Source of the DNA: CAZAQK01 sp050249355
GTDB lineage: Bacteria; Pseudomonadota; Alphaproteobacteria; Rickettsiales; SXRF01
Direction: 5' to 3'
Length of the DNA: 64,000 nt
Assembly (NCBI GenBank): GCA_050249355.1
Contig: JBFWQQ010000001.1
Coordinates: forward strand, 17,890 to 81,889
Shown: positions 7,936-16,448 of the stretch, in pieces
How positions within the stretch are numbered: the stretch's first letter is position 1
Layout: each line of letters opens with the position of its first letter
Notes under the pieces: model-generated
The model's input: only the letters and a program-made list of their open reading frames with translations
What the model was told of the DNA's origin: nothing
Database searches by the model: none
Position numbers and translations under genes: made by a program

Positions 7936-8886
7936 TTATGTGCTTCGTTTATAGGCATGCTGCGATTTCATGAAGCGCTGGATCGGCCGTTTATTGTTGC
8001 GCGGCGTTCCTTCCGCGCGCATCCATGTCGCCAGAACAATGCGCTCTCCCCCGGTAATGCGCTCGGCCTCGTGGCGGTAACTGTGCGAAGAGGGGAATGC
8101 CACCATCATCCCGCTGGCCGGGACGACCTTAAAGCCAATATCCGGAAAATCCAGCGCGCCGCCGCTGAAGTCATCATTCAGGTATAACAGGAAGCTGATA
8201 TCGCGATCCATGTAGGGCTCCCAGCGACCCTTGGTTTTTTTTTCGTCCTCCCATACCCAGCTGACCCCGTCGGCATGCGCCTTGTAGATGCCGCCCTCCT
8301 TGTAAACCATGCATTGCGGTGGCTCCCAGCTTTCGATATTCAAATTATAAAACGGCTCGATATACTGGCGAGCCAAATCGCTGATCAGTTGATGGGCGAG
8401 GGCCTCCTGCTTGCCCAGGTCGGCGAGCTGCGTGGTGCGGTATTCTTCGCCCAGTGGCTTGAGTTGCTGCCCACGCGCATGATCACAAAGTTTTTGCATG
8501 GCGGCTTGCGGCACACTGTTTTTCTGAACCAATACATGACAAGCCTCACCCTGTTTCTCCTGATAGGGTTTCACCTCCATGCCCAGCTCGACGGCAATGT
8601 CTGTGCCCAGCCAGATTCCGCTATCGCTGACATGCGCACCCATGGTCTGCTCGGATGTGTGATACTGCACGCTGGCAAAGCCGGGAAACCACGCCTGCTG
8701 CTCCATCAGCACACCTGAGTGCATTACCTTTTGGGGCATCACCACCGGTTGTAGCTGCAACCGATCAATAAGCGACTGCGGAATATGTAATCCCGGCTGG
8801 TCGGTCACCATAGCCTTGCACTTAATGTGCGGTACAGCCGCATCGTCCGCATTACCCAGTACGATATCGGCAAAGCGGTACAACAA
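7936..8886 (-). CDS. 2-oxoglutarate/Fe(II)-dependent oxygenase of the prolyl-4-hydroxylase type
   Basis: A 316 aa protein of two halves. The C-terminal half (about residues 190-295) has the double-stranded beta-helix signature of 2OG/Fe(II) oxygenases: iron ligands His204 and Asp206 in YKAHADGVSW, His272 in SHSYRHEAERI and the 2OG-binding Arg282, with FLLYLNDDFSGGALDFPD between them as in P4H-like enzymes. The N-terminal half (1-120) is unrecognised. The substrate cannot be told. The gene sits 6 bases after the sucB stop and before lpdA, so an enzyme that consumes 2-oxoglutarate is embedded in the operon that oxidises it. Confidence 0.88.
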   Translation of the reverse strand: MLYRFADIVLGNADDAAVPHIKCKAMVTDQPGLHIPQSLIDRLQLQPVVMPQKVMHSGVLMEQQAWFPGFASVQYHTSEQTMGAHVSDSGIWLGTDIAVELGMEVKPYQEKQGEACHVLVQKNSVPQAAMQKLCDHARGQQLKPLGEEYRTTQLADLGKQEALAHQLISDLARQYIEPFYNLNIESWEPPQCMVYKEGGIYKAHADGVSWVWEDEKKTKGRWEPYMDRDISFLLYLNDDFSGGALDFPDIGFKVVPASGMMVAFPSSHSYRHEAERITGGERIVLATWMRAEGTPRNNKRPIQRFMKSQHAYKRST

Positions 8887-8892
8887 GATGGC

Positions 8893-10086
8893 CTACAGGC
8901 CGAGCAACAAACGGCGCGGATCTTCGATAGCTTCTTTCACGCGCACGAGGAAGGTCACCGACTCCTTGCCGTCGATGATACGGTGATCGTAGGAAAGGGC
9001 GATATACATCATCGGGCGCACCACCACCTGGCCTTTGATGGCGATCGGGCGTTCTTCGATCTTGTGCATGCCGAGGATACCCGACTGCGGCGGATTGATG
9101 ATCGGGGTGGCCATCAGCGAGCCATACACACCGCCGTTGGATACGGTGAAGGTGCCACCGGTCAGTTCCGGCATGGACAGGGTGCCTTCGCGCGCCTTTT
9201 TAGCAAGGCGGCCAATCTCGGCCTCGATCTCGGCGAATGACATCAGGTCAGCATCGCGGATCACCGGCACCACCAGCCCCTGATCGGTGCCTACCGCTAC
9301 GCCGATGTCGTAGTGGTTCTTGTACACGATATCGGTGCCGTCGATCTCGGCGTTCACTTCGGGGATTTCTTTCAGCGCATTCACAGCGGCTTTCACAAAG
9401 AAGGACATGAAGCCCATTTTCACGCCATGCTTTTTCTCGAATGCATCCTTGTATTCATTGCGCAGCGCCATGAGGTTGCTCATGTCGATCTCGTTGAAAG
9501 TGGTCAGGATGGCGGCGGTGTTCTGCGAATCTTTCAGGCGACGGGCAATGACCTGACGCAGCTTGCTCATTTTCACGCGCTCTTCACGCGGGCCGGTGGC
9601 GCGCGGCGCGGCGGGTGCGGATTTTCCTGCGCCGCTGGTAGCCTGCAACACATCGCCTTTGGTCACGCGGCCATCTTTGCCAGAGCCGTTGATGTCTGCT
9701 GGTTTCAGACCCGCTTCGTCCATCATTTTGCGGGCGGCCGGACCGGACTGCTTCTCAGGGATCGGGGATTTTTCTTGCTTCGATTCCTTGGGTTCTTCTT
9801 TCTTCTCTGAATCCTGACTGCTGCCCCCTGATGCCTTACTGCCTTTGGCGCCCACTTCGATCATGCCCAGTACCGCACCAACCTCCACGTTCTGGTCGGC
9901 CCCGATCCTGATCTCGGCCAGCTTACCCGCAGCCGGAGCATTCACTTCCAGCGTCACCTTGTCGGTTTCCAACTCTACGATCGGCTCGTCGGCCTCTACG
10001 CTATCACCCACCTGCTTGAACCATTTAGCAACAGTAGCTTCGGTAACGGATTCACCTAGGCTAGGAACAACGATTTCCCCGGACAT
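8893..10086 (-). CDS. sucB: Dihydrolipoyllysine succinyltransferase, E2 of 2-oxoglutarate dehydrogenase
   Basis: Transfers the succinyl group from SucA to CoA via a lipoyl arm. Domain order in 397 aa: a single lipoyl domain (1-75) with Lys43 in ETDKVTLEV; a linker rich in Lys, Glu, Ser and Pro; an E3-binding domain (about 113-150, GPAARKMMDEAGL, then KDGRVTKGDVL); and the catalytic domain ending with SYDHRIIDGK, whose His and Asp are the active-site pair. The ATG has an AAGGAG ribosome site. Gene order downstream is the oxygenase, then lpdA. Confidence 0.97.
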   Translation of the reverse strand: MSGEIVVPSLGESVTEATVAKWFKQVGDSVEADEPIVELETDKVTLEVNAPAAGKLAEIRIGADQNVEVGAVLGMIEVGAKGSKASGGSSQDSEKKEEPKESKQEKSPIPEKQSGPAARKMMDEAGLKPADINGSGKDGRVTKGDVLQATSGAGKSAPAAPRATGPREERVKMSKLRQVIARRLKDSQNTAAILTTFNEIDMSNLMALRNEYKDAFEKKHGVKMGFMSFFVKAAVNALKEIPEVNAEIDGTDIVYKNHYDIGVAVGTDQGLVVPVIRDADLMSFAEIEAEIGRLAKKAREGTLSMPELTGGTFTVSNGGVYGSLMATPIINPPQSGILGMHKIEERPIAIKGQVVVRPMMYIALSYDHRIIDGKESVTFLVRVKEAIEDPRRLLLGL

Positions 10087-10127
10087 TGATTTTACTCCTT
10101 GGTCAAGCAGGCTGAGAATAATGATTC

Positions 10128-10156
10128 CTTATGCCCCGAACATTTTGGAAAATCAA
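10128..10156 (-). promoter_or_regulatory. Possible promoter of the sucB-oxygenase-lpdA unit
   Basis: TTGATT (10156-10151), a 17-base spacer and CATAAG (10133-10128) on the minus strand, 41 bases before the sucB ATG. Each hexamer matches four of six consensus positions, so this is moderate support only. Confidence 0.35.
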
Positions 10157-10175
10157 GCCTGTTATCGGATAGACT

Positions 10176-10862
10176 TTAATACAGACAGGTTATATCCGCC
10201 CTGTGAGCCGATGCCCTGCCGGCGATGACCCCGGCGGCGCTTTTCATGAATGCGGTAGGACGCGATGGCCTACGCACCTTGGGATTGGGCAGCGTAGCTG
10301 CCAGCAGTGAAGCCTGTGATGCGGACAAGCTGGTGGCATCGGTGCCGAAATGGTGCCGGGATGCCGCCCCCACACCGTATATATGCGGGCCCCATTCGGC
10401 GGTATTAAGGTAAATCTCCAATATGCGGCGCTTGCTCAGCACCAGTTCCATCCACAGCGTGATCGGCGCCTCGATTACTTTGCGCACCCACGAGCGGCCA
10501 TTCCACAAGAACAAGTTCTTCACCGTTTGTTGGGTGATGGTAGAGGCGCCGCCATAGCGCTTACCGTCGATCGCCTTATCGAGATTACGCTCGATCTGCT
10601 TCCAGTCAAACCCGGTATGACTGCAAAATGCGCTATCTTCGGCCACGATCACCGAGCGCACTAAAACAGGCGCCATACGTGATATTGGCACCCAGTCGCG
10701 CTTAGGCCAGTGCAATGTGGCAATATCCGCCAGCATCAGTGTCGAGGGCGGGGGCACGATAATATATACGAGCGTCAGGACATAGGGCAGCAATAGAATG
10801 GCCGCCAGCCAGCGAAACCACCGCGATTTTAGCAACCTGCGCTTTGCCGCTTTTCTTTTCAT
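10176..10862 (-). CDS. mtgA: Monofunctional biosynthetic peptidoglycan transglycosylase
   Basis: GT51 glycosyltransferase that polymerises lipid II into glycan strands at the periplasmic face. In 228 aa it has one N-terminal membrane anchor (about residues 18-36), the catalytic glutamate motif VIVAEDSAFCSHTGFDW, KRYGGASTITQQTVKNLFL and the ILEIYLNTAEWG motif. No transpeptidase domain follows, so it is the MtgA type. It stands between sucA and sucB with 89 bases to the sucB start, and is unrelated to the TCA genes around it. Confidence 0.95.
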   Translation of the reverse strand: MKRKAAKRRLLKSRWFRWLAAILLLPYVLTLVYIIVPPPSTLMLADIATLHWPKRDWVPISRMAPVLVRSVIVAEDSAFCSHTGFDWKQIERNLDKAIDGKRYGGASTITQQTVKNLFLWNGRSWVRKVIEAPITLWMELVLSKRRILEIYLNTAEWGPHIYGVGAASRHHFGTDATSLSASQASLLAATLPNPKVRRPSRPTAFMKSAAGVIAGRASAHRADITCLY

Positions 10863-11169
10863 GGCGGCAAATGTGCCAGAAAATCAGACGGCGTTAAAGT
10901 ACCTAATTATCGGCGAGGCAGGGATTTTCTTTTTCAATGGTATCGGGCATACGGTCGGGGTTGGTTAGGCCGCGAACATATTAAATTCCGAATCCGTATG
11001 CGGATAAATCTTAACGCCTTCTTATAGAAGAAAAAACCACCGCTTCAAATCTCTCGTTTTATCACTATTATTAGATTTAAATTTAATTGATAAAATGATT
11101 AACTAACTTCCTATTTTAGAAGAGTAAAACATAATAATACTATTTCAAAATTAAGGCATAGCACCACAT
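10863..11169. other. AT-rich intergenic stretch between mtgA and the sulfotransferase gene
   Basis: About 307 bases without a gene. The right-hand 150 bases (about 11020-11169) are strongly AT-rich and resemble the composition of the sulfotransferase gene rather than of the TCA genes. It must hold the divergent promoters of mtgA and the sulfotransferase gene; I see no convincing -35/-10 pair, tRNA or repeat in it. Confidence 0.5.
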
Positions 11170-11955
11170 ATGACCCACGATCAGCCTAAAGTATTTGATA
11201 TTAGCTTACCGAGGCATGGCACCGTATCCATGCAAAATGCTCTGCATCAGCTTGGCTTTAATACTGCGCACCTTGGACATATCATAGGGAGCCATATAGG
11301 CTCTTCTGGGCACAGCGACCCTGCACGACTTAAACAGATGTATGAACAAATTAAGCAAGGTGACTACAAGTTAGATATACTAAATGAGTGTGATGGCCTC
11401 GGTGACTATCCTATTTGTGCGCCTCAGGTTTTTAAAGAAATCGCAAAACAATACCCTGATGCTAAATTTATCCACGTAAAGCGGCGTGATGTTTCAAAAT
11501 GGCTACAATCTGTCGAAGTACAATTTGTCGGATCACAGTTTGCCAACTTTTTTAAAGGCACGCAAAGCGACGAAGAGTTTACTGCGCTCATGCAAAATTT
11601 TCGCGAAATGACTTTTGGTCAAAAGGAATTTGATCCTACCGCATATACCCAAGCGATGCATAGGCATTATGACCAAGTAAAAGAAGTATTTGCCGATCAG
11701 CCAGATAGGCTATTAGAGTTTGATGATATTAGTGAATTTAATGCCGAAGGATTTTCCCGATTGGCGAAGTTTTTAGGAAAACCCGACCCACAAAGAGAAT
11801 TTCCACTAAATAACACTCACAGTAGCAACCCACAAAAAGCCTTTATTCGGGCTGTTGAGCAGGGCTTATACACCCCTAAAAGTGCCATCGACATAGATGA
11901 ACTGAAAAAGATGGTTGCAAAACAAGATGCAAAAGCTGCCGCAGCTGGCGTATAA
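11170..11955 (+). CDS. Sulfotransferase-family protein, probably acquired
   Basis: A 261 aa protein resembling the Sulfotransfer_4-type family, which moves sulfate from PAPS to an acceptor. The N-terminus has a 5'-phosphosulfate loop-like segment SLPRHGTVSM (about residues 12-21) after a beta strand. KFIHVKRRDVSKWLQSV (about 97-115) resembles the 3'-phosphate-binding strand-helix, and the C-terminal FDDISEFNAEGFSRLAKFLG is typical of the family. The usual Thr or Ser pattern after the loop Gly is altered, so activity is uncertain. Base composition is visibly AT-richer than all neighbours and it points against them, which suggests horizontal transfer. Acceptor unknown. Confidence 0.75.
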   Translation: MTHDQPKVFDISLPRHGTVSMQNALHQLGFNTAHLGHIIGSHIGSSGHSDPARLKQMYEQIKQGDYKLDILNECDGLGDYPICAPQVFKEIAKQYPDAKFIHVKRRDVSKWLQSVEVQFVGSQFANFFKGTQSDEEFTALMQNFREMTFGQKEFDPTAYTQAMHRHYDQVKEVFADQPDRLLEFDDISEFNAEGFSRLAKFLGKPDPQREFPLNNTHSSNPQKAFIRAVEQGLYTPKSAIDIDELKKMVAKQDAKAAAAGV

Positions 11956-11982
11956 TAATGTTCTTTTATTATAACGGCAGAG

Positions 11983-14874
11983 TTAGCTAGCTTTCGCTTT
12001 CTTGCCGCTGGCCGCTTTCGATAGTGTCAGTGCTTCTTCCACCAGCGCTTTTTGCTCTCTCTCGAATATGCTGTAATAACCTGCGGCAGGCGAGGCGGCT
12101 TCCGGCCGGCCGACATATCTCAGCCGTTCGTTGCGACCCAGCTTCTGCATAACCTCCTCGATACGGAACGCCACAAAGCTCCATGCACCGTTATTACGCG
12201 TTTCTTCCTGACACCACACGATCTCGGCATTGGGGTACATCTTCATATCAACCTCAAGTGATGCGGCCGGGAAGGGGTAATACTGCTCCATACGGATAAT
12301 GGCGATATCGTCGATGCCTTTTTCCTCGCGCGCTTCCACCAGATCATAATAGAGTTTTCCGGTGGTAATTATCAGGCGCTTCACCTTGTCGCCTGCCACC
12401 AGTTTCTTGTCCTCGGAAATGATCCGCTTGAAGGTGGAGGATGGCCCCATATCCTTCAGGCTGGATACACACAGCTTATGACGCAGCAACGATTTTGGGG
12501 TCATCACGATCAGCGGCTTACGGAATTTTCGGTGCAGCTGGCGGCGCAGTGCATGAAAATAGTTCGCCGGTGTGGTTGGGGTAACAACCTGCAGGTTGTT
12601 TTCCGCGCATAGCTGCAAATAGCGCTCGAGCCGCGCCGAGCTATGCTCCGGCCCCTGACCTTCCTGCCCATGCGGCAGCAGCATGACAAGGCCTGACATG
12701 CGCAACCATTTATTTTCGGCACTGGAAATGAACTGGTCGATGATGACCTGCGCACCGTTAGCGAAGTCGCCGAATTGCGCCTCCCATAGCGTCAAATGGT
12801 TCGGGCGACCGGTGGAATAGCCATACTCGAAACCTAATATAGCAAACTCGGAAAGTGAGCTGTCGATCACTTCGTATTCGGCTTGTTCACCGCCCAGATT
12901 GTTCAGCGGCAAATAGCGCTCTTCGGTATCTTGGTCGACCAGCACCGAATGGCGCTGCGAGAATGTGCCGCGCCCCGAATCCTGACCGGACAGGCGCACA
13001 CCGAATCCTTCTTTAAGCAGCGAGCCAAACGCAAGCGCTTCGGCGGTAGCCCAATCGATATCTTTGCCACTTTCCATCATGCTGGCCTTTGCATCCAGCT
13101 GGCGGGCGACCTTGCGGTTGAGGTTGAAGTTATCCGGCTTTCTCGCCAACCCCATGCCCACCTGCTTCAGTGTTTTTTCATCCACACCGGTGACGGCTTT
13201 TTCAGGATCGTCCCTGCCTTTTTCCATGCCTGACCACACGCCTTCCAGCCAGTCGGCCTTGTTGGGCTTGAAGTTCTTGGCCAGCTCGTACTGCTTGTCG
13301 AAGAATTGTTTGAACTCCTCGAATTTTGCATCGGCCTCTTCCTGGGTGATCACGCCTTCACGCACCAGACGCGCCGAATAAAGTTCCGCCGGCAGCGGTT
13401 TCTCCGCAATGCGCTTGTACATGATCGGCTGTGTGAACATCGGCTCGTCGGCCTCGTTATGACCGTATTTGCGGTAGCAGAAAATATCCACCACCACATC
13501 GCGCTTGAACTCCTGGCGGAACTCTGCTGCCAGTTTGCACACATATACTACCGCGTCCGGATCGTCACCGTTCACATGGAATATCGGCGCCTGTACGGAT
13601 TTTGCCACATCGGTCGGGTAGGGGGTGAAGCGCGAATATTTCGGGCTGGTGGTAAAACCGATCTGGTTATTCACCACAATATGGATGGTGCCGCCAGTGC
13701 GGTAGCCGCGAAGCTCCGAAAGCGCCAGCACTTCCGGCACCACACCTTGTCCGGCAAATGCTGCGTCCCCGTGCAGGGTGATGCCCATGGCTGAGCCTTT
13801 GTCTTCCTTGTCGCCCATGATGTCGAGCTTGGCGCGCACTTTACCGGCCACTACCGGGTTCACCGCCTCAAGGTGCGACGGGTTGGCGAGCAGCGACATA
13901 TGCACCTTGCCATACGGCGTTTCACGGTCGATCGAGCAACCGAGATGGTATTTCACGTCGCCCGACGAGCTGACCCATTCCGGGAAATCGAGGTTGCCGT
14001 GGAAAATGGAAAGCAGCTCGGCATAAGGCTTGCCCATGACCGTGGTGAGCACGTTCATGCGGCCACGATGCGGCATGCCGAGTACGATCTCTTTTACGCC
14101 CAACTTGCTGGCGGTGTGGATGATGGCCTCAAGGCCCGGCAGCATGACATCACCGCCCTGAATGGAAAAGCGCTTGGTGCTGGTGTATTTTCGCTGCAGG
14201 AACTGCTCGAACGATTCCACTTCCACCAGCGTGCTCCACGCCGCTTTTTTATCCTCTGTGCTTAGCGATACGTTGCCGCGATCCTGCTCGAAACGTTTTT
14301 GTATCCACGATTTCTGGTCGGGGTGCTGGATATGCATGAACTCCACCCCGATATTGCCGCAGTAGGTCTGCTTCAGGATGGCAATGATCTCGCGCAGGGT
14401 GGCGCGCTGGATGCCCAGACTGCCATCGAGGAATATTTCCTTATCCATGTCCCCATCAGAAAAGCCGTAGGTGCGGTAATCCAGTTCAGGGTGGTAATCA
14501 TTCACTTCGATGCCCAGCGGGTCGAGGTTAGCGATCAAATGGCCGCGCACGCGAAATGCGCGCACCATCATGATGGCGCGGATAGAGTCGTGCGCCAGTT
14601 GCTCAATCTCCTCGCGGTTAACCGGGCCTTTTGCTGCCTTGGTGTCCGGTTTGTTTTCCACCGGCTCTTTCACACCGATCACCTTGCTGGTGATCTGTGT
14701 CCAGCTGGCTTCGCGCTGTGCTTTACCTGCCGATCCGTTGGTTACATCACGAAAATAGCTGCGCCAGCTCTCATCCACATGGCCGGGATTCTCGAGATAG
14801 CGTTCGTATAATTCTTCAATGAATGGAGCGTTGGCGGCGAAAAACGGCGAGGATTGGTCAAATTCTTGTGACAT
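11983..14874 (-). CDS. sucA: 2-oxoglutarate dehydrogenase E1 component
   Basis: Thiamine diphosphate enzyme that decarboxylates 2-oxoglutarate and succinylates the lipoyl arm of SucB. At 963 aa it has the normal length. The N-terminus carries the E2-binding segment (FIEELYERYLENPGHVDESW). The ThDP motif is GDAAFAGQGVVPE through IVVNNQIGFTT, and the C-terminal half has LPHGQEGQGPEHSSARLER. Its own sigma70 promoter lies upstream (14923-14951), so it can be transcribed apart from sucCD. It ends 27 bases from the convergent sulfotransferase gene. Confidence 0.98.
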   Translation of the reverse strand: MSQEFDQSSPFFAANAPFIEELYERYLENPGHVDESWRSYFRDVTNGSAGKAQREASWTQITSKVIGVKEPVENKPDTKAAKGPVNREEIEQLAHDSIRAIMMVRAFRVRGHLIANLDPLGIEVNDYHPELDYRTYGFSDGDMDKEIFLDGSLGIQRATLREIIAILKQTYCGNIGVEFMHIQHPDQKSWIQKRFEQDRGNVSLSTEDKKAAWSTLVEVESFEQFLQRKYTSTKRFSIQGGDVMLPGLEAIIHTASKLGVKEIVLGMPHRGRMNVLTTVMGKPYAELLSIFHGNLDFPEWVSSSGDVKYHLGCSIDRETPYGKVHMSLLANPSHLEAVNPVVAGKVRAKLDIMGDKEDKGSAMGITLHGDAAFAGQGVVPEVLALSELRGYRTGGTIHIVVNNQIGFTTSPKYSRFTPYPTDVAKSVQAPIFHVNGDDPDAVVYVCKLAAEFRQEFKRDVVVDIFCYRKYGHNEADEPMFTQPIMYKRIAEKPLPAELYSARLVREGVITQEEADAKFEEFKQFFDKQYELAKNFKPNKADWLEGVWSGMEKGRDDPEKAVTGVDEKTLKQVGMGLARKPDNFNLNRKVARQLDAKASMMESGKDIDWATAEALAFGSLLKEGFGVRLSGQDSGRGTFSQRHSVLVDQDTEERYLPLNNLGGEQAEYEVIDSSLSEFAILGFEYGYSTGRPNHLTLWEAQFGDFANGAQVIIDQFISSAENKWLRMSGLVMLLPHGQEGQGPEHSSARLERYLQLCAENNLQVVTPTTPANYFHALRRQLHRKFRKPLIVMTPKSLLRHKLCVSSLKDMGPSSTFKRIISEDKKLVAGDKVKRLIITTGKLYYDLVEAREEKGIDDIAIIRMEQYYPFPAASLEVDMKMYPNAEIVWCQEETRNNGAWSFVAFRIEEVMQKLGRNERLRYVGRPEAASPAAGYYSIFEREQKALVEEALTLSKAASGKKAKAS

Positions 14875-14922
14875 AGCGGTATTTTAACCTAAATCAGGCA
14901 TCAAAGGTTGCAAGGGCCGCAG

Positions 14923-14951
14923 ATTATAGCAAGCACGACTGCGGCGTCCAA
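14923..14951 (-). promoter_or_regulatory. Sigma70-type promoter of sucA
   Basis: TTGGAC (14951-14946), exactly 17 bases, then TATAAT (14928-14923) on the minus strand. The -10 is perfect and the -35 differs at one position. It lies 48 bases upstream of the sucA ATG, inside the 149-base gap after sucD. Confidence 0.65.
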
Positions 14952-15023
14952 TACTTTATACACAGAAGATTAAGGGAGATTTAAGAGGGAGAGGTGTTTA
15001 TAAGCCCTGCCCACATGTGTAGG

Positions 15024-15908
15024 CTATGCCGCTTTTTTCTTCAGTAACTCCACCAGAGTTTCGCCCAGCAGAGCAGGAGAATCGGACACCATGATGCCGG
15101 CGGATTTCATCGCCTCGATCTTGTCTTCGGCACCGCCCGTGCCACCTGATACGATAGCCCCTGCATGACCCATGCGGCGGCCCGGAGGCGCTGTACGGCC
15201 CGCGATAAAGCCCACGACCGGCTTTTTGGCTTTACTGGATTTTAAGAATGCGGCAGCTTCTTCTTCCGCGCTGCCGCCGATCTCACCTATCATCACGATA
15301 GCATCGGTTTCAGGATCAGCGAGGAACAGTTCCAGCACGTCGATAAAGTTGGTGCCGTTTACAGGATCACCGCCGATGCCCACACAGGTGGACTGGCCAA
15401 AACCAACAGCGGAGGTTTGGGCTACCGCTTCATAGGTGAGGGTGCCGGAGCGCGACACGATACCGATCTTGCCTTTTTTATGGATATGGCCGGGCATAAT
15501 GCCAATTTTACATTCTTCCGGCGTGATGACGCCGGGGCAGTTCGGGCCGACGAGACGGGTCTTGCTGCCGGAAAGCGCGCGTTTTACATTTACCATGTCC
15601 AGCACCGGAATACCTTCGGTGATGCAGATGACCAGTTCCATTTTGGCATCGATCGCTTCCATTATGGCGTCGGCTGCAAATTTTGGTGGAACATATATCA
15701 CCGAAGCATTGGCCTTGGTGATATGCTTGGCTTCGGCCACCGTGTCGAACACTGGCAGGTCGATATGCGCTGTACCGCCCTTGCCGGGAGTCACGCCGCC
15801 CACCATTTTAGTTCCGTAGGCAATCGCCTGCTCGGAGTGATAGGTGCCTTCACGGCCCGTGATACCCTGACAGATAACTTTGGTGTTTTTGTTGATCAAT
15901 ATCGACAT
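15024..15908 (-). CDS. sucD: Succinyl-CoA synthetase alpha subunit
   Basis: With SucC it converts succinyl-CoA to succinate, making ATP or GTP. The 294 aa protein has the CoA-binding Rossmann start (VICQGITGREGTYH), GPNCPGVITP and the phosphorylated His248 in GHAGAIVSGG. It normally lies directly after sucC, but here an unrelated 176 aa gene stands between, separated from sucD by only 3 bases. Confidence 0.98.
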   Translation of the reverse strand: MSILINKNTKVICQGITGREGTYHSEQAIAYGTKMVGGVTPGKGGTAHIDLPVFDTVAEAKHITKANASVIYVPPKFAADAIMEAIDAKMELVICITEGIPVLDMVNVKRALSGSKTRLVGPNCPGVITPEECKIGIMPGHIHKKGKIGIVSRSGTLTYEAVAQTSAVGFGQSTCVGIGGDPVNGTNFIDVLELFLADPETDAIVMIGEIGGSAEEEAAAFLKSSKAKKPVVGFIAGRTAPPGRRMGHAGAIVSGGTGGAEDKIEAMKSAGIMVSDSPALLGETLVELLKKKAA

Positions 15909-15911
15909 AAT

Positions 15912-16442
15912 TTATCTCCTATGCTCGCTGTCAAGAACAGCCTGTTGCAGTTTGGTATGCTCGGGTTTGGTCAGAACGATCTCGTGGGTTGATTTGGGGC
16001 TTGCAATAGCCGCCCGCAATGCTGCGGCTTTGGATTTATCTGGTAGCCTGCTTAGCAAGCTGAACATTGGCCATGCTGTGGCCAATGTCGCATCATCTTT
16101 TTGTAATAGCCTGGCCCTTTCATCGCCTACTGCATACACGGCACTTCCAGTATCGGATACTGTTCCCCTGAACTCCTGCTGCAGATCAGCAGACAAAATA
16201 AGATCCATGTGCCGTAGCGCCGCTCTACTTAGGGTTTTTACATACTTATCACCCTCCGGAGCAAACCCCCGCAGTGCATCGCGCTCGCGTTGTAACAGAA
16301 GAGCTTCTCCCATACCGCTGGTGTATGCAAGGGGATCATCTGCGTCTCTACGAAACCGCGAGCTTAAACCATGGCGGCGTGCCGAGCGGGCTTTTGCTTC
16401 CCGCTCGTCCGGCGTCATATCCTGTCGTCTTTTATCTGCCAT
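15912..16442 (-). CDS. Hypothetical protein embedded between sucC and sucD
   Basis: I do not recognise this 176 aa protein. It is soluble and charged, with a basic N-terminus (DKRRQDMTPDEREAKARSARR) and predicted helices; there is no signal peptide, membrane helix or known catalytic motif. The ATG follows the sucC stop after 6 bases and its stop is 3 bases before the sucD ATG, so it is translated within the succinyl-CoA synthetase operon. Codon use looks like its neighbours. Position suggests co-expression with SucCD; any functional link is inference. Confidence 0.75.
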   Translation of the reverse strand: MADKRRQDMTPDEREAKARSARRHGLSSRFRRDADDPLAYTSGMGEALLLQRERDALRGFAPEGDKYVKTLSRAALRHMDLILSADLQQEFRGTVSDTGSAVYAVGDERARLLQKDDATLATAWPMFSLLSRLPDKSKAAALRAAIASPKSTHEIVLTKPEHTKLQQAVLDSEHRR

Positions 16443-16448
16443 TTAAAT

